A DNA stretch of 64,000 bases from NCBI GenBank assembly GCA_029266635.1, contig JAQSWM010000008.1:62001-126000 (forward strand), read 5' to 3'. The position numbers and the translations under genes were made by a program. Every line of letters begins with the position of its first letter. Positions within the stretch are counted from its first letter, which is position 1. Origin of the DNA: Sphingobacteriaceae bacterium (lineage in GTDB: Bacteria; Bacteroidota; Bacteroidia; Sphingobacteriales; Sphingobacteriaceae). Shown here piece after piece: positions 24,473 through 32,184 of the stretch. A model generated the notes under the pieces. It made no database searches and had not been told where the DNA came from. It saw nothing but the letters and a program-made list of their open reading frames with translations.

Positions 24473-26527
24473 TTAAGATTTGTATTTCAGGTAAGTATAC
24501 GTATCAACCTGCGCACGGTAGCTAACTTTTCCCTTGTTCTTCTTGTATTGATTGTTATTGAAGCGGTTTATCTCGCGGGCTTTGGTATTGTCTTTAAGCT
24601 GAATGTTCACGATGTCGCGGATTTCCTGTTTGATATGATGATCAAGCACCGGAAAACCAACTTCTACGCGATGATCAAGATTTCGGGTCATCAAATCGGC
24701 AGATGACAGGTACATGCGTTCATTTCCTTCATTTCCAAAAATATAGATGCGGGCGTGCTCGAGGTATTTATCAATAATGCTGATCACCTCAATGTTCTCG
24801 CTATAGCCGGGCACGCCTGGAACGAGGCAACACATGCCGCGTACAATCAATTGGATCTTTACACCTGCATTGCTGGCATCATACAGCTTGGCAATAGTTT
24901 CTTCGTCCGCAAGGCTGTTCATTTTCATGATGATGTAAGCAGTTTTGCCTCGCTCTGCGTTAGCAATCTCCACATCAATCATCTCCAATATCTTTTTCCT
25001 GCTTTCCAGCGGAGAAACGATCAGGCAAGTATAGTCCTTGTAGAACGTACGTTTCTCCAGTCCGGTGAAGAGTCGTTTTAACTCTGATGTAATTTCCGGA
25101 TGCGTGGTGAAAAGGCTATGGTCAGAATAAAGCTGCGCAGTTTTTTCGTTGAAATTTCCTGTGGCAAGGTTGGCGTAGTAGGCAAATTTTCCTTTTTCTC
25201 TCCGGGTTACAAGGCAAACTTTTGAATGCACTTTATAATCAGGAATTCCATAATTGACGTGAATTCCTTCCTCCTCAAGCCGATCTGTCCAATATAGATT
25301 TGCCTGTTCATCAAAACGGGCTTTAAGTTCCAGAATGCAATTCACCTTCTTGCCGTTTCGGGCGGCGTTGATCAAAGCATTTATAACCTTTGAGTTTTCT
25401 GCCAAGCGATATAGTGTGATACTGATTTCAGTTACTTTAGGATCAATTGCAGCCTCCCGTAGGAAGTGGATGATATAATCAAACGACTGGTATGGAAGGT
25501 TGATCAGGTAATCCCGATTAGCTATCTGGGTAAAGATACTTTTCCCCAAATCCAGGTTATGCACTTTGAGCGCAGGCTCTTTCGGATATTCCAGCTCGGC
25601 TCTGCCCACGTTAGGAAACTTGATAAAATCTTTGAAGTTGTGGTACCGGTTTCCCGGGATGAGCCCGTCGGCACTGAGGTCGAGCCGAGCAACAAGGTAG
25701 GTGAGCATGTCTAAAGGCATGTCGCTGTCGTACAACAAGCGCATCGGCTTGCCTTTTTTTCTGTTCTTAAGGCTTTTGGTAAGGGCATCAATAAACTTCT
25801 CGCTTACCTGTTGATCCAAGTTCAGCTCAGCATCCCGCGTAAGCTGGATAGAATAAGCAGCAATCTGGTTGTATTCAAATATGAAGTAAATATCATCCAG
25901 GCAATACCGAATAATATCATCCAGAAGGATAACAAATTTGAGATTGTTAGTTTCGGGCAATACCAGGAAGCGCTCCAGGGTGTCCGGAATTTCAATCAGG
26001 CTGTAGCGCACTTTTTCCTTGTTCAACTGCCGGGTTAGCTTAATGAGGAAGTAAATACCGCGGTCCTTGAGTTCAGGAAATGGTTTGTCATCATCCAGCA
26101 TTACAGGCACCAGCGTAGAAAGTATCTTCTCCCTGAAATACTGCCTCACAAACTGCCCGCGTGACACATTCAGCTGCTTTTCATTGATGATGAATATCTT
26201 CTCGCTCTCCAGCTCTTTGATGATTTCATCCTCAAAAAGGTGGTCAAATTTCCGCTCCTGCTTTACAACAATATTCTTGATCTCGTTTAGAATACGTTTA
26301 GGATTGTAGCCGAATTGCTCCTTTGCTTTCGCGTTTATGTTGGCAAGGCGGTTCAGAGTGGCTACCCGCACACGATAAAACTCATCCAGGTTAGAAGAAA
26401 AGATGGCCAGGAACCTAATGCGCTCAATAAGCGGAACGTTTTTGTCGGCTGCTTCCTGTAGAACTCGTTCGTTGAAATATAACCAGCTTATCTCCCGGTT
26501 TGTAAGCGGTATCCTAGGTTTCGGCAT
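24473..26527 (-). CDS. ppk1: polyphosphate kinase 1
   Basis: 684 residues, full length. PPK1 reversibly transfers the gamma phosphate of ATP onto polyphosphate chains. The N-domain begins with NREISWLYFNERVLQEA; the active site has the autophosphorylated His434 in VHSKVCLV and the YANLATGNFNEKTAQLYSD motif after it; the second phospholipase-D-like block has EHARIYIFGN and YLSSADLMTRNLDHRVEVGFP. A nine-base-pair hairpin lies about 12 bases before the start codon (see separate entry). Together with ppx it forms a two-gene operon. Confidence 0.97.
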   Translation of the reverse strand: MPKPRIPLTNREISWLYFNERVLQEAADKNVPLIERIRFLAIFSSNLDEFYRVRVATLNRLANINAKAKEQFGYNPKRILNEIKNIVVKQERKFDHLFEDEIIKELESEKIFIINEKQLNVSRGQFVRQYFREKILSTLVPVMLDDDKPFPELKDRGIYFLIKLTRQLNKEKVRYSLIEIPDTLERFLVLPETNNLKFVILLDDIIRYCLDDIYFIFEYNQIAAYSIQLTRDAELNLDQQVSEKFIDALTKSLKNRKKGKPMRLLYDSDMPLDMLTYLVARLDLSADGLIPGNRYHNFKDFIKFPNVGRAELEYPKEPALKVHNLDLGKSIFTQIANRDYLINLPYQSFDYIIHFLREAAIDPKVTEISITLYRLAENSKVINALINAARNGKKVNCILELKARFDEQANLYWTDRLEEEGIHVNYGIPDYKVHSKVCLVTRREKGKFAYYANLATGNFNEKTAQLYSDHSLFTTHPEITSELKRLFTGLEKRTFYKDYTCLIVSPLESRKKILEMIDVEIANAERGKTAYIIMKMNSLADEETIAKLYDASNAGVKIQLIVRGMCCLVPGVPGYSENIEVISIIDKYLEHARIYIFGNEGNERMYLSSADLMTRNLDHRVEVGFPVLDHHIKQEIRDIVNIQLKDNTKAREINRFNNNQYKKNKGKVSYRAQVDTYTYLKYKS

Positions 26528-26539
26528 TTTATAAATGAA

Positions 26540-26566
26540 ACAGTCCCGCTTGGTGCCCGGGACTGT
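26540..26566 (-). promoter_or_regulatory. hairpin in the ppk1 leader
   Basis: ACAGTCCCG (26540-26548) and CGGGACTGT (26558-26566) are perfect inverted repeats with a nine-base loop. On the minus strand the hairpin ends about 12 bases before the ppk1 ATG. The following TTTCATTTAT is a poor T-tract, so an RNA structure controlling translation, or a protein-binding site, is as likely as a terminator of the upstream gene. Confidence 0.45.
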
Positions 26567-26709
26567 AAACTCCTTGTGTTTATACTTAATACAAATTCAG
26601 GCATTGTTTGTTTAAACAGCCCAACTGCATGGTTCCAGCCAGTTTACCTCTCTGGGAGGCCTTCGTTTCTGCTTAACACCATTCTCCTCGCACTTTAAAA
26701 CGTCTGGCG

Positions 26710-27363
26710 CTACTGTTCGGTTCCAGGATTCTCTGTGTTGATATCTGTTGTCGGAGGGGTATGGGGTGCCTCTTTGCTAACCCTTGGCTTCCGCGGAGAT
26801 CTTGCAGAAGAAGTGGTGCCCGGTTTAGCGGCTCTTGTGCGCCTTAGAGGTTTATCTGCTGTAGCAGCTGCAGCTGCCGGTTTTGCTGCAGTAGTGCCAG
26901 TGGCTTTGCGGGTATAGGCCCGGCGGGTTGCAGGCTTGGCGGTTTCTGCTGTAGGCTTACTAATCTTCGGGGCAGCCTTTACTGAACTCTTTGCCCGTCC
27001 GGCTGGTGGCGACTTCACAACCTCTTCCACTACCTTCTTGGCTTTGCTTACTGCTTTCACCGTATCCTTTTTTGCAGCTTTTACAGCCCTCTTCGCAGCC
27101 GGTTTTTTCTTCTCCAGTTTCTCTTCCGCAGCATCTTTTAGATTGTGGAATTTATCCGCCAGTTTAGCTGCTACCTGCCTTCCGGCTTTCTTTATCTCTT
27201 TGGAAATTTTCTCTGCATCATGGCCAAGTGTTTTTACCACGTCCAAAAATTTGTCGGTAAGGCTCGTTTCGAGCTCTTTTCTCATTGACTTTTTTGAGCT
27301 CTTTTTAATAGCTTTTGCCGAAGTTTGTTTTTTGGCAGAGGCTTTAGTTTTACTTTTTGCCAT
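26710..27363 (-). CDS. histone H1-like Lys/Ala-rich protein
   Basis: 217 residues, very basic. The first 35 residues are Lys/Ser-rich, about 36-100 form an amphipathic helical stretch (LTDKFLDVVKTLGHDAEKISKEIKKAG), and the rest is Lys-Ala-Pro repeats (KKPAAKRAVKAAKK, KPATRRAYTRKATG, KPLRRTRAAKPG), like histone H1 C-terminal tails and bacterial AlgP/HctB-type proteins. It probably binds DNA non-specifically in the nucleoid. The helical part resembles the start of small conserved Bacteroidota proteins but I cannot name a family. It lies upstream of ppk1 on the same strand; 182 bases separate them. Confidence 0.75.
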   Translation of the reverse strand: MAKSKTKASAKKQTSAKAIKKSSKKSMRKELETSLTDKFLDVVKTLGHDAEKISKEIKKAGRQVAAKLADKFHNLKDAAEEKLEKKKPAAKRAVKAAKKDTVKAVSKAKKVVEEVVKSPPAGRAKSSVKAAPKISKPTAETAKPATRRAYTRKATGTTAAKPAAAAATADKPLRRTRAAKPGTTSSARSPRKPRVSKEAPHTPPTTDINTENPGTEQ

Positions 27364-27446
27364 GCTTGCTTTAATTAAGTAGAATTACACTTTAATAATT
27401 ATTTAAATCTATCGACATATTTTTAAACCTACAAATAATATATTCT

Positions 27447-27938
27447 ATGCCAACTTTTGATATTGTGAGCAAACTTGACGGACAAACTCTTGATAATGCC
27501 ATCAACAATGCGAAAAAAGAAATTTTGAACCGCTATGATTTTAACGATTCCAAAAGCACGATAGATCTCGACAAGAAAACCAGTGTGCTGACCATAGTTA
27601 CCGAAAATGATATGCGCCTGAAAGCAATTCAGGATTCCGTCATATCACGTATGGTGAAGCAGGGGCTGGATCCCGCAAGCATGGACATGGGAAAGGAGCA
27701 ATATGCATCGGGGAACATGATCCGGAAGGAGATTAAGCTGAAGGAAGGAATTGATAAAGAAGCAGCGAAAAAGATCGTGAAAAAGATCAAAGACAGCGGG
27801 CTGAAAGTGCAGGCTTCTATCATGGACGATCAGATCAGAGTTCAGGGAAAGAAAATTGATGATCTACAGGCAGTGATCTCTCTTTGCCGCAAAGATGATT
27901 TCGGTCAGCCGCTGCAGTTTATCAATATGAGGGATTAG
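27447..27938 (+). CDS. yajQ: YajQ family nucleotide-binding protein
   Basis: 163 residues, normal for YajQ (DUF520). The N-terminal MPTFDIVSKLDGQTLDNAINNAKKEI, FDFNDSKSTI-type strand (here YDFNDSKSTIDLDKK), KEGIDKEAAKKIVKKIKDSGLKVQASI and VQGKKIDDLQAVI all match. The fold is two ferredoxin-like domains. A Xanthomonas homologue binds cyclic di-GMP; whether this one does is unknown. It is divergent from the histone-like gene. Confidence 0.95.
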   Translation: MPTFDIVSKLDGQTLDNAINNAKKEILNRYDFNDSKSTIDLDKKTSVLTIVTENDMRLKAIQDSVISRMVKQGLDPASMDMGKEQYASGNMIRKEIKLKEGIDKEAAKKIVKKIKDSGLKVQASIMDDQIRVQGKKIDDLQAVISLCRKDDFGQPLQFINMRD

Positions 27939-27980
27939 GAGTTGGTTGATAGACGGTTGGTATTTCCCACCCTATTAACT

Positions 27981-28524
27981 TCAATCAGCCCAATAATCTT
28001 TCTTGATCGCGTACCCGGCTTTCGCGAAAGCCTTCGCTATATCCAACTGCCAATCCTCGCCCTGCAGCCGCGAGGCCAGCTGAAGGAAGAACATATCGCT
28101 GTTGCCGGTGAAAGTTTCAGTACCGCCATCGGCGGAAATACTGGTTGAAGTAGCAACCACATCTTCCTCTGTGCTTCCCAAGATCACATTAATATCTTTC
28201 ATGATCCGGTTAATTCTGTTTAAAGGGACTTGTTGCTTTACTATATCGAACCCCCCGCCATCAATCGATCTTTTAGCAGTCATGCTCAACACCTTATTCT
28301 CGTTTATACTAAACGGCTCAACAATAATGAGGGTGTCGCCTGGGAATGCAGGATGCTTTTGAATGTACATTTCCTCCTCCTTCAGGGCTGTATTAAGAAC
28401 TTAATATCGCTTTTTCTTGCGCAAAGAGTGTGGAACTGAAGATTAACAGACTTAAGGTAAACAGTATTCTTAAGCCCCCGCTAAAAGCCCGCGAAGCGGG
28501 AGACTGATTGATAACGTTCGACAT
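27981..28524 (-). pseudogene. secreted protein gene split by an apparent frameshift
   Basis: Two open frames on the minus strand appear to be parts of one gene. The first (28524 to 28393, 43 codons) encodes a signal peptide ending TLSLLIFSSTLFAQEKAIL and then hits a stop. The second, open from base 28400 to 27981, reads VLNTALKEEE and then the 129-residue stretch that starts at an internal Met (28370). Removing one A at 28401-28402 joins them into about 180 residues with a proper signal peptide. The break sits in the 16-base palindromic TATTAAG/CTTAATA sequence at 28391-28406. Either the gene is inactivated, or this is a sequencing indel; translation from 28370 alone would lack a signal. The protein family is not recognised. 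Confidence 0.6.
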
Positions 28525-28704
28525 GATAAAATTTAGGTGAATGAAATATAGGGCTTTTAGAACAAGCTCAAACTCTATGCTTCTCCCCTTTTTTCTTCTA
28601 CAATATTAAGCGAGAGCACAGTGATATTCCGTTAATGGCACAATTCTTTCTTGTAAAACCTTGGATAATACACCAATGTTAAATCAAAACTATCTAAGGA
28701 AATC

Positions 28705-29280
28705 ATGAAAACATTCAGCACACTTATTGGAGCGGCTTCTATTATAGTCGCTCTATCTGCATGCAGAAGCACTGATACAAGCCAAAGCACTTCAGATTCT
28801 GCTACCGTATCTATGTCAACAGATTCCATGAACTCAGATGCAATGGCATCTAACAACGTGTCTTCTGACGCCACCGTAATTCCCGGGCTTTACACAGACC
28901 TGATTACGGGCAGAAGAGTTTACATTATCAGAGACCCGGAAACGGGGTATGCTTACGACAGCGTTGGGCGAGCTCCTGTTGAATTTTATGTCAACAATGA
29001 TCATGACACGCTTTATCGTACCGGTGAGATAGTAAACAATGCCATTATTAAATCAGACGATGGCACGTGGAAAATTGACCAGACCAAGATCAAAGCAAAC
29101 GGCGACAAATTGAAAGTTAAAGACCCGGATTCTAAAGTTAAGCTTGAAGACGGAAATGAAGCCAAAGTGAAAGTAGGTGATTACAAGAAAAAAATAGATG
29201 GCGATAAGGTGAAAGAGAAAGATGCAAACACCAAATCGAAAACTGAGGATGGGGTAACCACCACAAAACCTCGCGACTAA
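28705..29280 (+). CDS. small lipoprotein with charged repeat tail
   Basis: 191 residues. A lipoprotein signal with lipobox ALSAC (Cys20), a Ser/Thr/Asp/Met-rich linker (about 22-58), a compact domain (GLYTDLITGRRVYIIRDPETGYAYDSVGRAPVEFYV, about 61-95) and a C-terminal third of Lys/Asp pairs (KVKDPDSKVKLEDGNEAKVKVGDYKKK). Unknown family. The charged tail could contact peptidoglycan, DNA or divalent ions, which is a guess. A terminator hairpin follows. Confidence 0.8.
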   Translation: MKTFSTLIGAASIIVALSACRSTDTSQSTSDSATVSMSTDSMNSDAMASNNVSSDATVIPGLYTDLITGRRVYIIRDPETGYAYDSVGRAPVEFYVNNDHDTLYRTGEIVNNAIIKSDDGTWKIDQTKIKANGDKLKVKDPDSKVKLEDGNEAKVKVGDYKKKIDGDKVKEKDANTKSKTEDGVTTTKPRD

Positions 29281-29299
29281 CCCAAAAATATCTCATTAC

Positions 29300-29327
29300 A
29301 AAGGCTGTGCTTAGAAGTGCAGCCTTT
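29300..29327 (+). terminator. Rho-independent terminator
   Basis: AAAGGCTG and CAGCCTTT form an eight-base-pair stem with a 12-base loop, about 20 bases after the stop at 29280. The tail (CTCGTTCC) is only weakly T-rich. Confidence 0.55.
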
Positions 29328-29564
29328 CTCGTTCCACCTTACCTCTCCTACGAATAACCCCAAATGCGTTTCCATTAAAGAAGGGGTTTCCCAGCTTACC
29401 AACTCTTGCCTCCGACAGCTCTGCCCAAGAATAAGTCATTTTTCCGTTAACAAAAGCAAAATATTTCGGCACATACAATAAAGGCAGACTGGCACAGTTT
29501 TTTCTATATAACTAGTGTAATCTGCACAACATCAAAATTGTGCAATCACAATAAACTTAATTCT

Positions 29565-30056
29565 ATGAAAAAGATACTATCAGTTATTGCCTTGGCTACG
29601 GTGTTTGCAGCCTGCAACAACAACGTTAAACAAAATGAAGTTTCTGTTACACAGAAAGAGGCTATTAAAAAAGCTGTTATAGACAGTATTAAACTTGACA
29701 GCTTTCAACGTCAGGAAAATTTAAAAAGGCAGGACTTGATTACCACACAGGCAGCCCTTGTTAGTACCCGCAATGCATCGGGTTCAACAGCAAGGCGGTC
29801 ATATTCTTCATCACGACCAACCTATGTAAAAGGATACTCAGAATCTAAAACCTACTCTCAGCCAACATCCACCCGCAAAAAAGGCTGGAGCTCAGCTGCT
29901 AAGGGTGCTGCTATCGGTGGTGCAGCAGGTGCGGTTACCGGTATCCTTGTTGACAAAAAAGACGGACGTGGTGCCATTATCGGTGGTGTGTTAGGTGCTG
30001 GTACTGGTTACGTAATCGGTCGGGCTAAGGATAGAAAAACCGGACGAGTACAATAA
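29565..30056 (+). CDS. glycine-zipper lipoprotein
   Basis: 163 residues from the ATG at 29565, chosen because it begins a lipoprotein signal (MKKILSVIALATVFAAC, Cys17); the longer frame from 29538 does not. A Ser/Arg/Tyr-rich middle (about 70-115) leads to two glycine-zipper segments: AAKGAAIGGAAGAVTGILVDKKDGRGAIIGGVLGAGTGYVIG. This resembles the YMGG/Gly-zipper family of membrane-associated stress or adhesion proteins. The zipper segments probably insert in the outer membrane. A strong terminator follows. Confidence 0.82.
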   Translation: MKKILSVIALATVFAACNNNVKQNEVSVTQKEAIKKAVIDSIKLDSFQRQENLKRQDLITTQAALVSTRNASGSTARRSYSSSRPTYVKGYSESKTYSQPTSTRKKGWSSAAKGAAIGGAAGAVTGILVDKKDGRGAIIGGVLGAGTGYVIGRAKDRKTGRVQ

Positions 30057-30080
30057 ATTAGCTCTCATAACAAATCAAAA

Positions 30081-30108
30081 ACTCCTGCTTCGGCAGGAGT
30101 TTTTTTTT
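30081..30108 (+). terminator. strong Rho-independent terminator
   Basis: ACTCCTGC, tetraloop TTCG, GCAGGAGT, then eight T. It lies 25 bases after the glycine-zipper lipoprotein gene. Confidence 0.92.
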
Positions 30109-30146
30109 GCTCACCTTCTGTAAAAGCTTAATTCATCCGTTTCTTA

Positions 30147-30154
30147 TACTTTTG
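30147..30154 (+). promoter_or_regulatory. candidate -7 element of the DMT transporter gene
   Basis: TACTTTTG, exact match to TAnnTTTG, 10 bases before the ATG at 30164. No clear -33. It argues against the in-frame ATG at 30107, which would overlap the terminator of the previous gene. Confidence 0.45.
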
Positions 30155-30163
30155 CCGCAGAAC

Positions 30164-31105
30164 ATGAATTCCAGGCTAAAGGCATCTCCACTAATGGTGG
30201 CGCTGGCATTTGCTACCGTCTACATTGTGTGGGGATCCACATACTTCTTCATTCGAATTGCCCTTACGGGATTTCCACCTTTTATCCTCGGAGCAGTTCG
30301 CTTCACTGCGGCGGCAATTATTATGCTGGTTTGGTGTATCTACAAAAAGGAAGATATTTTTAACTGGACTGTTATTAAACCTGCTGCGATAAGTGGGCTT
30401 TTGCTGCTTTTTGTTGCTAATGGTATTGTAATATGGTCAGAGCAGTTCCTTCCAAGCGCACTTGTTGCCATTCTTGTTTCGGCAGCGCCTCTGTGGTTTG
30501 TGGTGCTTGACAGATCACACTGGCCTGAAAACTTCACCAGCCCATCCACATTAACAGGGCTGCTTATCGGCTTTGTGGGTGTGATTGTATTGTTCTATGA
30601 AAAAGTCCTGACTTCCTTCCACACGGGCAGCCAGGCTTCCGAAGTGCTATCGCTGGCCTTATTGATAGGCGGCTCCATTGCCTGGGCAGGCGGCTCGCTC
30701 TATTCCAAAGCACACTCCTCATCAAGTTCTGCATCTGTGTCAACAGTTTGGCAAATGTTCTCAGGTGGGATAGCCTTTTTCATTGCCGCCGGTTTAAGTA
30801 ATGAGTTCTCAACATTTCATTGGCAGGATGTTCTGCCCGCCGCCTGGTACTCATGCTTTTTCCTGGTGATCTTTGGATCTATTGCCGCTTTTAGTGCATA
30901 CGTATGGCTGCTGCAAATAAAGCCTGCCACGCAGGTAAGCACATACGCATACGTGAATCCGGTTGTGGCTGTTTTGCTGGGAGTTTTGTTTGCACAGGAA
31001 AAGATTTCTTGGCTGCAGATTTCCGGGCTGTTTATAATCCTGCTTAGCGTGTTGCTTATTAATATTGCGAAGTACCGAAGCAAAAAGGTAGTTGAGTTGG
31101 GTTGA
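30164..31105 (+). CDS. DMT-family (EamA) permease
   Basis: 313 residues with ten predicted membrane helices in two EamA repeats. The first repeat begins VYIVWGSTYFFIRIALTGFPPFILGAVRF, the second contains GSIAWAGGSLYSK and ...TQVSTYAYVNPVVAVLLGVLFAQE, both typical of the drug/metabolite transporter superfamily (RhaT/YdcZ-like EamA). Substrates in this family are mostly unknown small metabolites or amino acids. The start at 30164 follows a -7 element and avoids running through the upstream terminator. A bidirectional terminator separates it from the convergent lipoprotein gene. Confidence 0.9.
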   Translation: MNSRLKASPLMVALAFATVYIVWGSTYFFIRIALTGFPPFILGAVRFTAAAIIMLVWCIYKKEDIFNWTVIKPAAISGLLLLFVANGIVIWSEQFLPSALVAILVSAAPLWFVVLDRSHWPENFTSPSTLTGLLIGFVGVIVLFYEKVLTSFHTGSQASEVLSLALLIGGSIAWAGGSLYSKAHSSSSSASVSTVWQMFSGGIAFFIAAGLSNEFSTFHWQDVLPAAWYSCFFLVIFGSIAAFSAYVWLLQIKPATQVSTYAYVNPVVAVLLGVLFAQEKISWLQISGLFIILLSVLLINIAKYRSKKVVELG

Positions 31106-31111
31106 ATTAAA

Positions 31112-31138
31112 AAAGGCTATCTGATTAAGATAGCCTTT
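31112..31138. terminator. bidirectional terminator
   Basis: AAAGGCTATC and GATAGCCTTT pair over ten bases; A-run on the left and T-rich right flank. It lies between the convergent permease and low-complexity lipoprotein genes. Confidence 0.85.
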
Positions 31139-31145
31139 GATGTTT

Positions 31146-31505
31146 TTACGGGCGAGGGGTTGTTGTTGAACCTGAGCCGGTCCCTGCTCCTGATCCCGAG
31201 CTGCTGCCATTTCCGCCACCGTTAGTGCCAGAGCCGTTAGTAGTGCCGCTTCCACCTGTTCCGGTACCAGAACCTGTGCCCGAGGTGCCGCCGGTGCCCA
31301 TGGTAGTTGAGCCCGTTCCGGTGGTACCCATGGTAGTTGAGTCGCCGGCGCCTGTGCCCATTGTGTTGAGCGAATCAGTCATAGCAGTGGTGTCAGCTGT
31401 CATTGAATCGGTGTTGGTGGTTGATTCTTTGTTGGAGTTGCACGCTCCCAGCGCAAAAGTAACAGCAGCACATGCTACCGCTAACTTGAAAGGCATTGTT
31501 TTCAT
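31146..31505 (-). CDS. low-complexity Gly/Ser/Thr-rich lipoprotein
   Basis: 119 residues. Lipoprotein signal with lipobox LGAC (Cys22) followed by Asn/Ser/Thr and then degenerate repeats (MGTGGTSG, TGSGTGTGG, GSGTNGGGNG) to the end. No folded domain is apparent. It may be a surface spacer or a fast-diverging envelope protein. Repeats of this type often change in copy number between strains. It is real rather than a composition artefact because the signal peptide is well formed and the gene fills the space between two terminators' regions. Confidence 0.65.
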   Translation of the reverse strand: MKTMPFKLAVACAAVTFALGACNSNKESTTNTDSMTADTTAMTDSLNTMGTGAGDSTTMGTTGTGSTTMGTGGTSGTGSGTGTGGSGTTNGSGTNGGGNGSSSGSGAGTGSGSTTTPRP

Positions 31506-31584
31506 AATAGGAAATGTTTTTTCTTATTATGGCAACCCGTAGATTTTAATATTGTTTAGGCAAATTGAAATTGTTGTGCGCAGC

Positions 31585-32055
31585 TTATCGCGAAGCAAAT
31601 CCCTCATCAACACGTTTAAACTTCATAGACCTGCCGATGAACTTGAACTTCCAGTAACCGGTCACTTTTAAAGTTTTATCGGGATTCAGGCATATAGCCG
31701 AACTATAAACCTTGCCGCTGGTTGCATCGTAAATGGTGCCGTTCTCCCATGTTCCCGTCTCAGAATCGTACTGAAGGTCTTCCAGGACATTTAACCCTAA
31801 GAGTTTGCGTTTGCGAAGGGAAGGGTTTGGGTTTTGAATGTCGTAATAGAGGTTGATATCGCGGTCCTCTTCCGGATCATCAAACCAAACAATCTTCCCT
31901 TTGAACTCATTGTCCTGTTTATAAACCTGTACAATCAGATTATTATCCTCAGAAATCCACTTTCCACAAATCTGGTCACTTTGCCTGTTTTTCTGTGCAT
32001 AAGAGAATGAAAAGCATGTGCTTAGAAATAGAATTAGTAGAGTCTTCTTGAACAT
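31585..32055 (-). CDS. DUF2147-domain secreted protein
   Basis: 156 residues with a signal peptide (cleavage near SYAQ). The mature part matches DUF2147: CGKWISEDNNLIVQVYKQDNEFKGKIVWF, then NPNPSLRKRKLLGLNVLEDLQY, GTWENGTIYDATSGKVYSSAICL and LKVTGYWKFKFIGRSMKFKRV. The family is a small lipocalin-like beta-barrel secreted by many bacteria; the ligand is unknown. The gene is complete. Confidence 0.92.
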   Translation of the reverse strand: MFKKTLLILFLSTCFSFSYAQKNRQSDQICGKWISEDNNLIVQVYKQDNEFKGKIVWFDDPEEDRDINLYYDIQNPNPSLRKRKLLGLNVLEDLQYDSETGTWENGTIYDATSGKVYSSAICLNPDKTLKVTGYWKFKFIGRSMKFKRVDEGFASR

Positions 32056-32128
32056 AAGGCACGGAAATAATAATAAAACAATGTTTTCAATAAGTAGTGG
32101 TCTAGGTCAAACAAGCATAGTGCCACCA

Positions 32129-32158
32129 TTGCTCCGCGTCAAATAAGTGTTAGATTTA
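32129..32158 (+). promoter_or_regulatory. predicted promoter of the peptidase-carrier run
   Basis: TTG at 32129-32131, a 19-base spacer and TAGATTTA at 32151-32158 (seven of eight matches to TAnnTTTG). It supports the ATG at 32185 as the peptidase start. Confidence 0.5.
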
Positions 32159-32184
32159 CCACTGTGAACTCATCGCACTTTAAA

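Noticed and set aside
26936-27382. Long plus-strand frame over the histone-like gene
   Set aside because: It is the antisense shadow of Lys/Ala codons, giving Phe/Ala/Ser runs; the minus-strand protein has clear H1-like composition and a sensible start.
31225-31542. Plus-strand Pro/Val/Glu-rich frame opposite the low-complexity lipoprotein
   Set aside because: It is the antisense reading of the Gly/Ser/Thr repeats; the minus-strand frame has a proper lipoprotein signal.
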